The notes under the pieces are model-generated. The model was not told the origin of the DNA and searched no databases. It worked only from the letters and a program-made list of their open reading frames with translations. Position numbers and translations under genes: made by a program. A stretch of DNA of 64,000 nucleotides from Puccinia triticina (taxonomy: Eukaryota; Basidiomycota; Pucciniomycetes; Pucciniales; Pucciniaceae): NCBI RefSeq assembly GCF_026914185.1, contig NC_070564.1, positions 5,456,001 through 5,520,000 on the forward strand. The letters are read 5' to 3'. Below, piece by piece: positions 33,001 through 44,078 of this stretch; the first letter of the stretch is position 1; each line of letters starts with the position of its first letter.

Positions 33001-35533
33001 GTATCCTACGCTGTGCCAAAGAAGGTTCACAAGCGATACAACTTCTTGAAGAACCGGTGTTGGTTAGTGGCAACACTCGAATCTCTCTTTGCAGTTTATA
33101 GCCCCCTTTGGCTCCAACAAACAGGTGGCAAGAAGAATGATCTGTTCTACAACCTCGTCTTGCATTTCTCATCTCGGTCAACCTTCGATCTAACTCCAAA
33201 GGGCTCCATCCGTTCCACACTCACCAACGGATCAAAATCATTATTTGATGTAGTCAACCGAATCAATCCGGCAAGCTTTGTACTGGGCCAGTTCTCCTTG
33301 GCAGACCGTTTTGTGGAAATGTGCATCGACCCCAGCAGCAATTCCTCAAGAGCTCTTCCATTGTTGTTCCAGGTCCACGAAGCTCGCGAATTCTCGTGTC
33401 CCACACATCCTGAAGCTGTTCAAAAACAGCATCACCGGGCGGAAAGAACACTGAATGGATTGAAGATCACTCCAGAGATGTTTCAACACAACCACCTTCA
33501 GCCATCAAATGTTACGGAGATTTTTACTCGGTGGACCACAACTGGCCTGTCAGGCATCACTGGGCTGCAGTGCCATGAGTGTAACCGCGACCTCAACAAA
33601 AGGAAAACAAAGAAGGCAGCTCCCACCACCTCAAGTACCCCACGATACATGCACAAAAAATCAACATTATCTTGGGAGAACGGAAAGCCCCTGCTACACT
33701 TGTATGCTCACGTTGAACTTGCTACGATTCCCGAAGACGATGCTCAGCTAGAATTCATGGCCAAGATTGATTGGCCATTTAATTTGACGTTGGCTGGCGA
33801 GGTCTATACTCTCATATCTCGCGGCTTTTGGGGCAAGGTGTTGCGCCATGTCAACGGCATAACTGGCGTGTGGTTGCACAACGACCTGGAAAACAACGGA
33901 CATGCAAGATTGATTAACCGTGTTCCTGGTAGTATCAGTGGGGCCCAACCAAATACCAGCTGGGTGATCTACTCCCAACGATGGACGCCCGAGGAGGATG
34001 TATTTGTTGATCAAAGCATTGCTAACATTGCTCGCAATAACCCCCGAGCAGGGCCAAACCTCCCATTTTCTCAAATGCGGGCGGTGTTATATTCGTCGTA
34101 CTACACAGACCGACCAAGCGGGATCCATATCCAACCTCTGAAGGTGGTCTCCTCGGCGGTAGTTGATCCCAATCTTGCTACAGGAACACGTAAGTGGTGC
34201 TTTGCAGTTTGTATTTTTTTTTAAATTTTTTTTCTAATGATTCCTTCCCCTTCATTTGAGCAATGTAGAATCCTTCAAGAAACATTCCGAAGAAAGAGAA
34301 GCCCCACTGGAGGACGAGCAACCTGCCCAAGAATCCGCGTCCCCCATAGAGGAACGACCCACCTTGAAGATAAGGATCAAGCGGGCGAAGAAAGTTCAGG
34401 TAGACGCTATACCCGTGGTGGCCCCTCCGGCTATCTTGCCGTTGCCATCACCGGCTACCAAAGTTGTGCGGAAAAAACGGGGTCGCGCAGGTGATCAAGA
34501 CACTTTGGCTGGTGATCACGGCTCACCCAGTTTAGTTCCAGCTCTGTTGGCCGCTCCCTTGTCTTCCCTGCCAGCGACTGCACCGGCGCAACTAAACCCT
34601 GGTGCCAGTTTGAAACAAGTCCGTCCGACGAAGAAGATCAAGAGTGGCCCAGCTGGTTCAGCTACAATTCTCGCGGCCGCTCCCTTAGCTCCGCCGCCAG
34701 CGACTGCACCGTCGCGACTGAACCCTGGTGCCGGTGCAAAGCGTTTCCGTCCGACAAAGAAGGTTAAAAGGGGCGACTCAACTCCCGAAGTCCCTCCCGC
34801 GCCATCACCGGGTGGACCTAAGGTACTCAATGTGAAGAAGAAGGTGCCCTTGAAGGCGATTAAGAAACCATCAGCGTCTGGTTTCCAGCCTCGTCCTTTG
34901 GACGATGCGGACTGGGATCGAATTGAATCACACTATTGGAATTGGAAAGCGGTGGCCGAGGTCAAGGAGAAGGCAGGCAAGAAGGCGGTGGCCGAGGAGA
35001 AGGCAGGCAAGAAGGCGGTGGTCAAGGAGAGGTCGGGCAGGGAGGCCACTTCTGTAGCACCTACGCGGAATTCTGCTAGGATAGTGCGGGGTGCTTTGGT
35101 CTAGCTCATTTCTTCGATTTTGTTTGCTGTTACATTTTTTTCTTGAATTGTTGGACGGTTTTTTTTCGGTTTTTTTTTCTGCTTTTTTTGCATCGCATGT
35201 AAATCTGCAGATTATGGATGTTAAGTTCCTTTTTTCCATGTTACAATTTTTACATGGTAGGAAGATACAATGTGAATTTCATTCTTTTTGGTAACTTCTT
35301 TAACTTTACACATGATCTCTTTTGCACGGGACATACCATGTCAGAGATGAATTGTGAAATTATGTTGTGACAAATATCAGTTGTACTTTTACATTGTGCC
35401 TTTTGCATGGGGTCTTATTTTGATGATCACGTGTAAAATTCAACCAATGCCCTCCATGATACAATTTTACATCGTATGGGATTTACGATGTGGATGCAGT
35501 GTAAAACATACATTGTAAAAATCAACATCCCCC
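30086..35533 (+). mobile_element. Complete Mutator-like element with GCM-type transposase
   Basis: Flanked by the 9-bp duplication CAGCCAAAG (30077-30085 and 35534-35542), the size typical of Mutator-like elements. The ends are diverged inverted repeats of about 35 bp (left GGGCGGGTGAATTT, right complement GGGGATGTTGATTTTT), both running into TTTACAC. Subterminal regions on both sides are rich in TTTTACAT/ATGTAAAA words. The element is 5448 bp and carries one intact seven-exon gene. Confidence 0.8.
30696..35104 (+). CDS. Transposase with GCM-type zinc domain, DDE core and ubiquitin-hydrolase-like domain
   Basis: Exons 30696-31132, 31199-31433, 31496-31686, 31793-32303, 32371-32630, 32697-34189, 34269-35104; all introns GT-AG (61-106 nt), giving about 1320 residues with no stop. 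Residues ~105-205: Cys/His pattern of the WRKY-GCM1 superfamily (CLGVLLCNNDKC; GYHDHPWP), a likely end-binding domain. Residues ~330-540: DDE core with D334 (LSDVTYRFF), D404 (VVDLSSAQRNG), the GC..H signature (KGCSHHFQ, 434-439) and E535 (NAQESMHRVYY). Residues ~655-1000: peptidase resembling ubiquitin C-terminal hydrolases, with a Cys box (KNRCWLVATLESL, C666), a CxxC pair (LQCHECNRD) and a His/Asn box (LRHVNGITGVWLHND, H929, N940). The tail is Pro/Ala/Lys-rich with a duplicated RPTKK(I/V)K segment, probably nuclear-targeting. The domain calls are motif-based. Confidence 0.85.
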
Positions 35534-35542
35534 CAGCCAAAG

Positions 35543-36050
35543 CTGCTGCACCCAGGTCCACACTGCCGCCCAACTCACCGGATGGGTCAAACAGTATGTA
35601 AGGAAGGCCCCCAGCAGCGCGGTGGCAGAATGCTTAGTGGGGGGCCAGCTCTTTAACCCCCCAGGCTGTGCAAATGCATATGCAGCAGTTGGGGAGCATG
35701 AGACACACCGCCAGCTGGAATTACAGACAAAACGGATGCGCCTGGGGGGACAAACAGACAGGCAAGTTCTTCTTTATATATACATACATTTTTGTTGTAC
35801 CCGAGTCCCCGCAGGCCTTGGGCTTCAAATTGGACTCATACGCACAACACCAATGCCACGGAAACAACGCCACCAACACCGCCATGGCGACAACGCCACC
35901 GAACACCGCCATGGCAACAACACCACCAGCACGGCCATGGAAAGTAGCCTGAATGCAATGGCCAGCGTTAAAGCTGTAACCCGAATCCAGTACCCCGGGT
36001 GTTTTCACGGGTGTCGGTCCACGGGCTGAATCTCTGAGGCCACCCGAACA
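35543..36050. other. Non-coding, with a CCATGGCGACAACGCCACC repeat
   Basis: 35855-35945 holds three diverged units of about 30 bp built from ACGCCACC and CGCCATGGC. A TATATATACATAC stretch lies at 35775-35790. Open frames cross the repeat on both strands but none is recognised. Confidence 0.35.
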
Positions 36051-36181
36051 GTTGTACAGCACATATTGGAGGGTTGAGAGCGAGGAACAAGCACATTTTC
36101 CCCACCTCCGTCGGCCGTTGTTGCAGTCCTTCCAGACCACCTCGGGCTCGTCCGACTCGCATCTGACCTACCCAGAGCCTG

Positions 36182-36859
36182 ATGCCCAGCGCCGCAAGAA
36201 GTTCAAGCCCTCCATTGACCCGCTCGTCCAGCCCGGCCATCTCCCCGAAGTGCCTCTCCACATTGGGGGCCCGGAGGCCGAGCCGGACGTCGAGATGCAC
36301 TCCTGGACCCGCATCAATCCTGAGCCGGCTGTTGGCGAGTACCCCGGCCTGCATCCCATCCAGCAGCCCTACCGGCATCCCGCCACCGCCGGAGCAGCTC
36401 CCTTTGCCCGTCTTCCCATCCGACGCTACCGGACCCCATGATCCTCCTCCTTCGGGAGAGACGGACCCGATGTGTCGGCCGGCGAAGAAGGCCGCCAAGC
36501 TGGTCAAAGCGACCCACATCATGTCCAAACAACGGCGCAGAAACGTTATCCAAGGCGGCTTAGGAAGCCTGGTGGAGATCCTTTGAGCGGGGGAATCCCA
36601 GTCGGGTATCTCCATTGCCACGCCGAACCCGCCTCCGCCCGGCTCCTCAGCCACACCGATGTCCGAGCAGAACAACGCCAAGAAGCCCAAGACCGGCGGC
36701 CGCGGAAGAAGAGGCGAGATCAAGACCGGCGCCAGTAAGTTTGTCATCCTCAAACGCGCAGCCGAGTTTGTTGTCTGGATGGCCGACTATAACTCTGCCC
36801 TGTCCTCTGAAATCTCCTGTCTCAAAAACATCCTCCTCAGCCATCAAATCCAGGTCTAG
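36182..36859 (+). pseudogene. bHLH transcription-factor-like fragment with an in-frame stop
   Basis: The frame encodes a Pro/Ser-rich segment and then a basic region and helix 1 (ATHIMSKQRRRNVIQGGLGS). After a long loop comes helix 2 (GEIKTGASKFVILKRAAEF). Basic helix-loop-helix proteins with long loops are known in fungi, so DNA binding is the family role. TGA at 36584-36586 cuts the frame within the loop; the same frame then resumes to 36859. There is no convincing start or upstream exon. It may be a decayed gene or a captured fragment. Confidence 0.55.
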
Positions 36860-36869
36860 CTTCTCTCCT

Positions 36870-38880
36870 CAAAAGGGGCCCGTCGGCATGCCCTCAAAAA
36901 ATCCTCAATCAAGAAGGGCCAAGTCTTGACAAGGAGAGCTTACAATGAGTCAATGCATTCAGCGGGACATGAGCGACCAGGCCTGTACCCAAGCAGGCCA
37001 ATGGCCTCGCTCCAGCAGCTACAGGCAACAAAGAAGGAAAAGCTGGCCTACAAACGCAACAAGCTACTTGGGGGTTGATCCTGGTTGGGCCGGGCAAAGG
37101 CCTTTTCCTGCTGGTCAACAACATGAAGGCCGCCGTCGTCAACAAGCCCGCTCCCAGAATGTCTCCCTGATAGCAAAGGACTCCGTGCCCCGGCTCAAGT
37201 TCAACTGCTTGATGGTTGAATTTTTCCTCAATCAAGTTGAGGAAGGTGGCCCTGACTGGTCAATCTCAACCTCAATTCTCTCTTTCTCTCTGAAACTTAA
37301 TGACTCTTTGTGTGGGATTCACTGATATAGATGTACTCATCCCTGTCTCTAAGTCCCAGCAGTCTTGTCTCCGCTTGCTCACAAAAGCCCGCAAGAGCGC
37401 CTCAACACCTGCCCAAAATCTGATGATTAAGCTGACATGCATCCCCGGTGAAAACTCTGTCAGCCATGAAAGCTTGGGAAGTCTACACTGGGCAATCCAG
37501 CAGAGCCTGATTAAGGTAGGTCTCTGTCTTGGCCTTACTTTCAACACAAGCTGTAACACATATATCTCAAGAAGTCTTTGGGGCAGGCTCAGTCTGGATC
37601 AGACAGCCTTAATTCAGGTCTTGCCCTGCAATTTGTACTTCCAATCCTGCGGCTTGCTGTCTCCCCAATCAAGTCTGAAGTTGTTGCAGTTGGACTGAAT
37701 CTACAAGCAAAAATTCCTAGCAATCCTTGAGCAGCATTGGGAATAGCTGAACCTCCTGACAACAGTGTTTTACAAGAAACAGAGGAAGACAAATTGTCCT
37801 ATGTTTGTCTTTCCCGCTCGCTCCGGCAGAAAGAGAGAGAGAGACTAAACCGCGCGGCTGCTTGCACTTTCTGGCTTTGAAGGTCCCAGGCTGAGCCTTG
37901 TATCAATGTATTATATAATTATATGATACCTGTCATAAGAGGGCTTCAGATGAGTGGTCCGGATTCCAGTCCACCTGACACTTGGAGCAGAGCAAGTCAA
38001 ACATGCGGAATGTGCCGGCGGTGCTGTTCCTACTGCACTTATCCCATGAGCATCAGCTGATGCTTCCACAAGGGCTCAGTCAAGCTTCTCAGCAACACTT
38101 ACTCCAACAAGAATCTTTGCATTGTTTCACATGTGGCCATTTCCTGTTGGTTTTCCATCCTGGTTAAAGATTTTGAACTTGTGATCCATGATATCCTGAA
38201 CTGCTAATGATAGAAATTTACTTATATTAGATTGATTTCTGTGGTGTATTGGTCACAAGTGGAGTGAGCTGACTGAGGGAATTAACAGAAAAACATTTGG
38301 ATATTCATCAACACCTGAATTATAAATAGGCTGAATTTACATAGTGTCAACAAAGAATGCACAAATAATCAGTTGATTAGAACAGACATCAAAGCAGCCT
38401 GCCTCATGTTGACTCTGGCCCTGGGTGTGGTGGAAGTTTGGCCATAAATTGGAACACAGACCAGAAGGGCAAAAATATGTTTTAATTCTTCTGGCACAGA
38501 TATTACAATATTCCTTGTATCTAATTTTGTAGGTTGGCGTTCAATAAGGTTGTGGGCCAAAAGATTTAAGATGACAGAGGGATGTAGTGCAAATTGGCTT
38601 GCATGTGCCTGTGCCACTTGGTGTTTGAGAGAAAACTTGAAAAAAAACTCACAAAAGTGGATGTGAGGGGCACCTAGCGACTTCAAACTGTGCTCATTGG
38701 ATGAGCATCCATATCCACTTGTGTTCTGGAAAAAGGAGTTGGTTCACCTTATTTTGCTTCTTCCTTGGAAATTGATTATTGCACATTGCACCTCCAATTT
38801 GCAGCGGCGAAGCCGCCTTGGCCTCTAGTATATATATATATTTATCCATCTTGGCAGGGAGGTCTCCAGATTGCCAGGAG
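36870..38880. other. No recognised gene
   Basis: A plus-strand frame at 37300-37698 (132 codons) is not recognised. The composition is ordinary. A TA-rich run lies at 38828-38845 and leads into the next MITE. Confidence 0.35.
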
Positions 38881-38883
38881 CAA

Positions 38884-39106
38884 CGTTGTAACCGTTGCGC
38901 TGCGCTAGAAAAAGCGGTCATTTAGCGCAGCGCAGCAGTTACACCGCTACATCCCATGGGCATTTAGCGGAAGCGGTTTTTCAACCGCTTCCGCTAGCGC
39001 TAAAGTTAGCGGGGTACTGCTTCATTCTGAGGGGCGGCAGCGTTAGCGCAGCGGAAATAAGCGCGCTAAAGCTGTGAAATAGCGCAGCGCAGCGCAAAAC
39101 CCCTAC
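38884..39106. mobile_element. GC-rich MITE made of GCGCAGCG words
   Basis: Starts CAACGTTGTAACCG and consists of TAGCGCAGCGCAGC and its complements. The same terminus appears inverted at 46741-46758. It sits beside GCCAGGAG, and the 46.7-kb copy also abuts CCAGGAG. The right end is not clearly defined. Confidence 0.55.
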
Positions 39107-39364
39107 ATGGGAGCTTCCTGATCGCTAAACGCTGCACCCACCGCTATATGCTGCGGGAGAAGAAGCTGCGCAGATTCCAATTGGGGAGCGGCATATACCG
39201 GCATACCTAGTAGGAGTGGGTATAGTATACCCCGTTGACATCTCTGCTCGCTATCCTTGTTGAATTCACTGCTTGGTGTCGACATCATGGTTGGGTCTCA
39301 GCAATCTGCCATACCCGCCAAATCCAACAACATTCCACCTTTGTGGTCATTATTCCTGTGTTTG

Positions 39365-39500
39365 TAGGAGAAAAATTCAAACTTTTATGTGTACTCACAA
39401 AACGCCTCAAGATACGGCAAAATGGACATCAGAAATGGAATCTAGGACCAAAATAACCCCTAGTCACCCACTGAAATCACTCTCATATCTCTACCGGATC
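39365..39500 (+). repeat. LTR fragment, TGTGG...TTACA family
   Basis: GAAAAATTCAAACTTTTATG through CCTAGTCACCCACTGAAATC matches the first ~150 bp of the solo LTR at 53823-54810 in the same orientation, with several changes. Both ends are lost. Confidence 0.6.
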
Positions 39501-39543
39501 AGAAGATATGCTAATCATCCCTTTCACGCACCAGTCCAAGCGG

Positions 39544-40361
39544 TGTAAGACTCAAAAGTGGTTGTGAAACCCTTTTGCTGAATGGAGAAGGGGATGAAGG
39601 AGTTGCAAGCTCTGCCCTTCTATACTACCAGCTACAAGACCCACCAAGCTCCGCTTGGCAAGTTTTAATAAGGTGATAGGAGTGGTATGCTCAAGATGAG
39701 TTTGTTCAACTTCAAGACACAGTATAAGGTTGTATTGCTATGTAAGGGTTGTTATGAGTGTAGTAGTAAGTGTTGTGAGTATAGGTGGTGAGTAAATCAC
39801 TGATGATTAATAGACTGAGGCGCTACAAATGGGGTGGGAGAGAGCTCTTTATAAGTTATATAGACAAATGTGAGGGATTTTAGCTCCAGGGAAGCTGTGC
39901 AAATACAGGATTGGCTGTGTACAATTTATGCAAGGAGTGCATGCATGAGCCAGGCTGTGCTTAATTTATGCAAGGAGGTGCATAAATGAGGCGGAGAACA
40001 ATGGGGTTGCAGGGCACAGCCGCAGGGGCAGTGCTACATGATGTAATGCGGATGGAAAACAAATACAAACTAATATATGCAGTGGAGCTAGAGTGTAGCA
40101 GGGAACATATGGGTGTGTATGTGTATAGTGAGGGAAAGGTGACTTGAGATGCGTGACAGGGGTTTGATGGGATGCTACAGGTTGTCCAAAGGGCTAACTT
40201 CCAGTGTAGTGGGGCTCTGGTTACGCTTCCAGTGGGGACTAGGGGGTACTTTGGCCGCAGATTCTCTTTCTGGGGTCCATATGGTTGTACCGTGAGGCAT
40301 TCTATGACTAATTATGCAAATGAGAGAAAAACTTTTGATTTTTCCCATTTTGTATACCACA
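39544..40361 (-). repeat. Solo LTR, TGTGG...TTACA family
   Basis: 818 bp, flanked by GCGG (39540-39543 and 40362-40365). Read on the minus strand it starts TGTGGTATAC and ends GAGTCTTACA, with TTATAAAGAGCTCTCTCCC as a TATA region. It is shorter than the copy at 1921-3061 through internal deletions. Confidence 0.75.
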
Positions 40362-40419
40362 GCGGGTTCACACACAGACTCAACTCTTGGCTACCATACT
40401 TGGCATAATGCATATGGCA

Positions 40420-41240
40420 CATGAATTAATTTTCTTCCTTCCTTTTATCAGTCCTCACCTCCTATTTTCTCTTTGCATATGTTTGTTTCACAATTGCATA
40501 TCTTTGGTCTTGGAAAATCCTTGTATGAATATATATGATCCTGTTTGCATATCAAAGGGACACATTGTAGATAGTCTAGCCAAATTCCCTCAGTTGTACT
40601 TTCTCACCAGCCAAATTCCCTCAAATCTGCTCCCCTGGATCTAAATTCCCTCATCATTGTCTATATAAGGAGGCCTCTGCCTGCCAGTTGTTTTCTCCTC
40701 ATCCCATCAGGGGACATTCCCCCTCAGATCCTCATGCCATCCGGCAGTCTATATTCCCAACTCACTTATCACCACTCATATTATCCTCTATCCATATCAC
40801 AGTTATCAGTTCATATCACCACTCAGTTTCACATACCTTTCACACTCTATTTGAAATTTATATCACCACTCAGTCACACACCTTTCACCAGTAACCAGTC
40901 CCCGGTTCCACTCCTGGTTGAGCTTAGCTCCCTCTCATCCTCATCACTCCTCACTTTCTGAACTTATATACCCCCAGGCCAAGGACCTAGGTTCAAGCCC
41001 CACTTGAGACATCAAGTCACCGTCACCTATCTCATACATCAGTATCCCCATCAACCTTGGACATCGACAACAATCCTCTTATATATCTCATCTTCAAATA
41101 TATCCCATCACAAAATAAATTGCCAAGCTTACCTTGGTGGTGTTTTTTCTGATATACAGAAAGGCAGAGCTTGCACCTCATCCATACCTTTCGCCATTCA
41201 GCAAAAGGGTCTCACGACACCTTTTGAGTCTTCCACCATC
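40420..41240 (+). repeat. Diverged LTR copy, TGTGG...TTACA family
   Basis: The last ~130 bp (GCCAAGCTTACCTTGGTGG through CACCTTTTGAGTCTT) clearly match the end of 53823-54810. A TATA-like CTATATAAGGAGG (40661-40673) lies in the corresponding place. The upstream part is diverged. Confidence 0.55.
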
Positions 41241-41242
41241 TA

Positions 41243-41521
41243 CACCACCTGAGAGGAAGAGGATGATGAGTGGATGAATCTTTTGCCACCCAAAGAGCCA
41301 GACAAAATCAACAAGGCAATCCAATCCAACCTTGAGAGGCTAAGGAAGGAGGCCTTACAAGTTAATTGGGAATCGCTTCTTGACAGCTTGCACGCGACTT
41401 ATATGACTCAGAAAATGCGCAGAAAAAACTGGACCACAACTAAATCATACAACACATTCAACTCATGTGAATGCGTGCCCCAGCGGAGAACCATTGATCT
41501 AATTGATGTTTATGGTGAATT
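41243..41521 (+). pseudogene. Fragment resembling the CxC region of a KDZ-type transposase
   Basis: The open frame reads EPDKINKAIQSNLERLRKEA, then NWTTTKSYNTFNSCECVP and RRTIDLIDVYGEF before the copia 2 LTR starts. The NSCECVP..RTIDLID pattern resembles the cysteine-cluster domain that precedes KDZ transposases in rust genomes; this is from memory and uncertain. The frame is cut by the copia 2 insertion (duplication GAATT) and no clear continuation is seen after 46190. Confidence 0.45.
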
Positions 41522-41844
41522 TGTCAAAATATGCCTTCGTCTGCTCAAGCGCGCGGAAGGCGCAGTCAAACCCTCCGCAGCTCGTGGAACAAACTCGCGG
41601 CTCAACTCAGATCATCGCCTTTTCCTCATCTCGAGTCAAACCAATCAGGTCCAGCAAGAGTACGACGAATCTTGCATAAAGCCATCCTTCAGTCGTCCTC
41701 CTCGAGATCATCCGCTGCCGGCAATCAGACCTGCGTCTGTTGTCTGAGAGTTATAGTGTGGAGTATTGTGGTTGTTCTGGTTTATCAAGTATTCTTTCTT
41801 TCTAGCTTGTCCCGATCCTTTAGTTTTCGCCTCTGAATTAAACA
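41522..41844 (+). repeat. 5' LTR of copia 2
   Basis: 323 bp, TG...CA ends. Differences from the 3' LTR include CCTTCGTC/CCTTTGTC, AATCTTGC/AATCTCGC and GCCGGCAA/GCCAGCAA. Confidence 0.95.
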
Positions 41845-41885
41845 GATTTACAGTCTCGAGCGACGAAAACAAGTAAAGGATCAAG

Positions 41886-44078
41886 ATGGCAGACAACGAG
41901 AGCTCCGCTGGCAAGGTCAACATTCCTCGTCTCAATGAGAAAAATTTTCTCCATTGGTCGATGCGAATGAAAGCCCATCTACGACATCGCGGACTGATCA
42001 AATATGTCCTAGAACCTCCCGTCACCCTTGCCGGTGCTGCAGCCGAAGCCGTTGCAAAGAAGCACAATGAAACCGTGGACATCCTGATGAACTACATGAC
42101 CGAGACCGTCTTCGAATGCGTCGTCACTCCTGAGAACGAGGAGAGTCCTCACGGTATCTGGTCAGCCATAATCTCGCGCTTCGCCTCGACAACAGTAAAC
42201 AATAAAGGCCGTGTCTGGCTCAAGTTTATGCGATACGAGTACAAAGGAGATCTCGCCAATTTCATCAGCGACATGCACAAAATGCTCACTGAAATAGCCG
42301 TATGCAAATTAGGCGTTCCTGAGAACATCCTCAGCTTTTTGATTCTCGCCAAACTGTCGGAAGACCTGTACAACGTGGTCGATAATATTATAATGAACGA
42401 AGTCATTTGCGAAAGTCCCTCTGCAACGCTTACCAAATTGCAGGAAATTGTCCATCTTGAGGAATCTCGAAAGAGCAAAAAGCCAGTCGCCTCAGCTCCC
42501 ACCAAAACCCCCGACGAACCTGGGGAATCAGCCTCGGCCCTTCTCAATGAATCATCAAAGAAAGGGAAGAGACGGCCCAGGAAAGGCCCCATCTGCGAAG
42601 ACGGTGTACACAACGACGCGGTCAAGTCCCACGACAAGGCCAACTGCTGGCAAATCAATCCAGCCCTTCGCCAAGCTCACTTCGCCAAACTCGCCGGTAT
42701 TCCATTTCCGCCAACGACTCAACTTGTCGAAGTGGATGAAGGAAATGAGACCAATGTCTCTCTGTTGCTCACGGAATCCACAAGCAAACCAACGGTACTG
42801 GACTCAGGAGCCACACATCATATGGTCAATGATTCCTCAATCTTCAAAGCTTCAAAGGAGACGAACATTCGAATTACCACCGGAGGCCACAGCAACTATC
42901 TCAACGCCACGGCTATTGGATCTGCCGTGATTGTCAACCACAAAGGCGAGAAGTTGACTCTGGAGAATGTCCTGCTGGTACCATCTCTCAGTCGATCATT
43001 GATCTCAATCCCGCGACTCTTTGGAAAAGCACTCTCTATCACCAAAATGACTGGAGACGAGGTTAATGTCAATATCGACGAGAAGTTTAGTTTTCGAGGA
43101 ACTGTGAAAAACAACCTGTTAGAATTGTTAGATGCCTCTTTTGCTGCAATTGAATCTTCTTCTTCCTGTTATCTCTCAAGTCCAGCGTCACCTGACTGGC
43201 ATGCCCGACTGGGGCATCCTCATCCCAAATACCAACTGATCATGAAGCCTGGATCAGTTTGTTCCGACTGCAACATTTGCAAAGAGTGCAAACTAAAGGC
43301 ATTGCCGTACAGCAGCCACTTCAAGCAGGCAACTCAACTGCTTGAAGCGGTTCATATGGATCTAGTAAGACCACTCTCCACAAGTTCACTGTCCGGATAC
43401 AATTACTTTCTCACTCTGATTGATCAGGCAAGTGGTTATCGAACAGTCAAATTCCTGAGGAACAAGTCAGATACGTTCGAGCGGTTCAGAGAATTCAAAA
43501 TCCAAGCGGAAAAGCAAACCGGCTGTCATCTTCGCATGCTTGTCTCCGACGGCGGGGGTGAATTCGTCAACAGCAGCTTCAAGGACTACTGTGCATCCAA
43601 AGGTATCATTCACAATATCTCTCCAGCCTACAATCCACAAAACAACGGAATGGCTGAACGAGCCAATCAGACAATCATAGTGAAGGCCCGATGCTTACTT
43701 GTACAATCAAAGCTACCCAAATCATTCTGGGCTGAAGCTGTCAACACGGCCACACTGCTGTCCAACCTCACTCCGTCAGGCACTCGGAAGCTGTCAATTC
43801 CATACAAAACCTGGATGAGACGAAAAGCAAATCTAGATGCGCTAAGACCATTTGGCTGCCTTACATACTCGCTTATCCCTAAGGAGCTTCGCACGTTTAA
43901 GCTCATGCCCACAGCCGAGAAGTGCATCATGCTAGGCTACGAAAACGATCTATCCACGTACCGAGTCTACAAGCTGAAGGAACGAAGAGTCGCAGGCGTC
44001 AGGAACGTTACCTTTGATGAAAACGTCTTTCCCGGCCTAACATTTCAAGAAGACTCTTACTCGCCAGATATTTTGTAA
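41886..44078 (+). CDS. Copia 2 Gag, protease and integrase
   Basis: 730 codons starting 42 bp after the LTR. Gag (residues 1-~260) has no CCHC knuckle. Instead it has a C-H-H-C arrangement, CEDGVHNDAVKSHDKANCW, common in fungal copia Gag. Protease active site: VLDSGATHHMVND, near residue 305. Integrase: WHARLGHPHP, CSDCNICKEC, then D (VHMDLVRPL), D (VSDGGGEF) and E (NGMAERANQ). The frame stops at TAA 44076-44078 and continues open in the same frame, so this is the front of one polyprotein. Confidence 0.92.
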   Translation: MADNESSAGKVNIPRLNEKNFLHWSMRMKAHLRHRGLIKYVLEPPVTLAGAAAEAVAKKHNETVDILMNYMTETVFECVVTPENEESPHGIWSAIISRFASTTVNNKGRVWLKFMRYEYKGDLANFISDMHKMLTEIAVCKLGVPENILSFLILAKLSEDLYNVVDNIIMNEVICESPSATLTKLQEIVHLEESRKSKKPVASAPTKTPDEPGESASALLNESSKKGKRRPRKGPICEDGVHNDAVKSHDKANCWQINPALRQAHFAKLAGIPFPPTTQLVEVDEGNETNVSLLLTESTSKPTVLDSGATHHMVNDSSIFKASKETNIRITTGGHSNYLNATAIGSAVIVNHKGEKLTLENVLLVPSLSRSLISIPRLFGKALSITKMTGDEVNVNIDEKFSFRGTVKNNLLELLDASFAAIESSSSCYLSSPASPDWHARLGHPHPKYQLIMKPGSVCSDCNICKECKLKALPYSSHFKQATQLLEAVHMDLVRPLSTSSLSGYNYFLTLIDQASGYRTVKFLRNKSDTFERFREFKIQAEKQTGCHLRMLVSDGGGEFVNSSFKDYCASKGIIHNISPAYNPQNNGMAERANQTIIVKARCLLVQSKLPKSFWAEAVNTATLLSNLTPSGTRKLSIPYKTWMRRKANLDALRPFGCLTYSLIPKELRTFKLMPTAEKCIMLGYENDLSTYRVYKLKERRVAGVRNVTFDENVFPGLTFQEDSYSPDIL

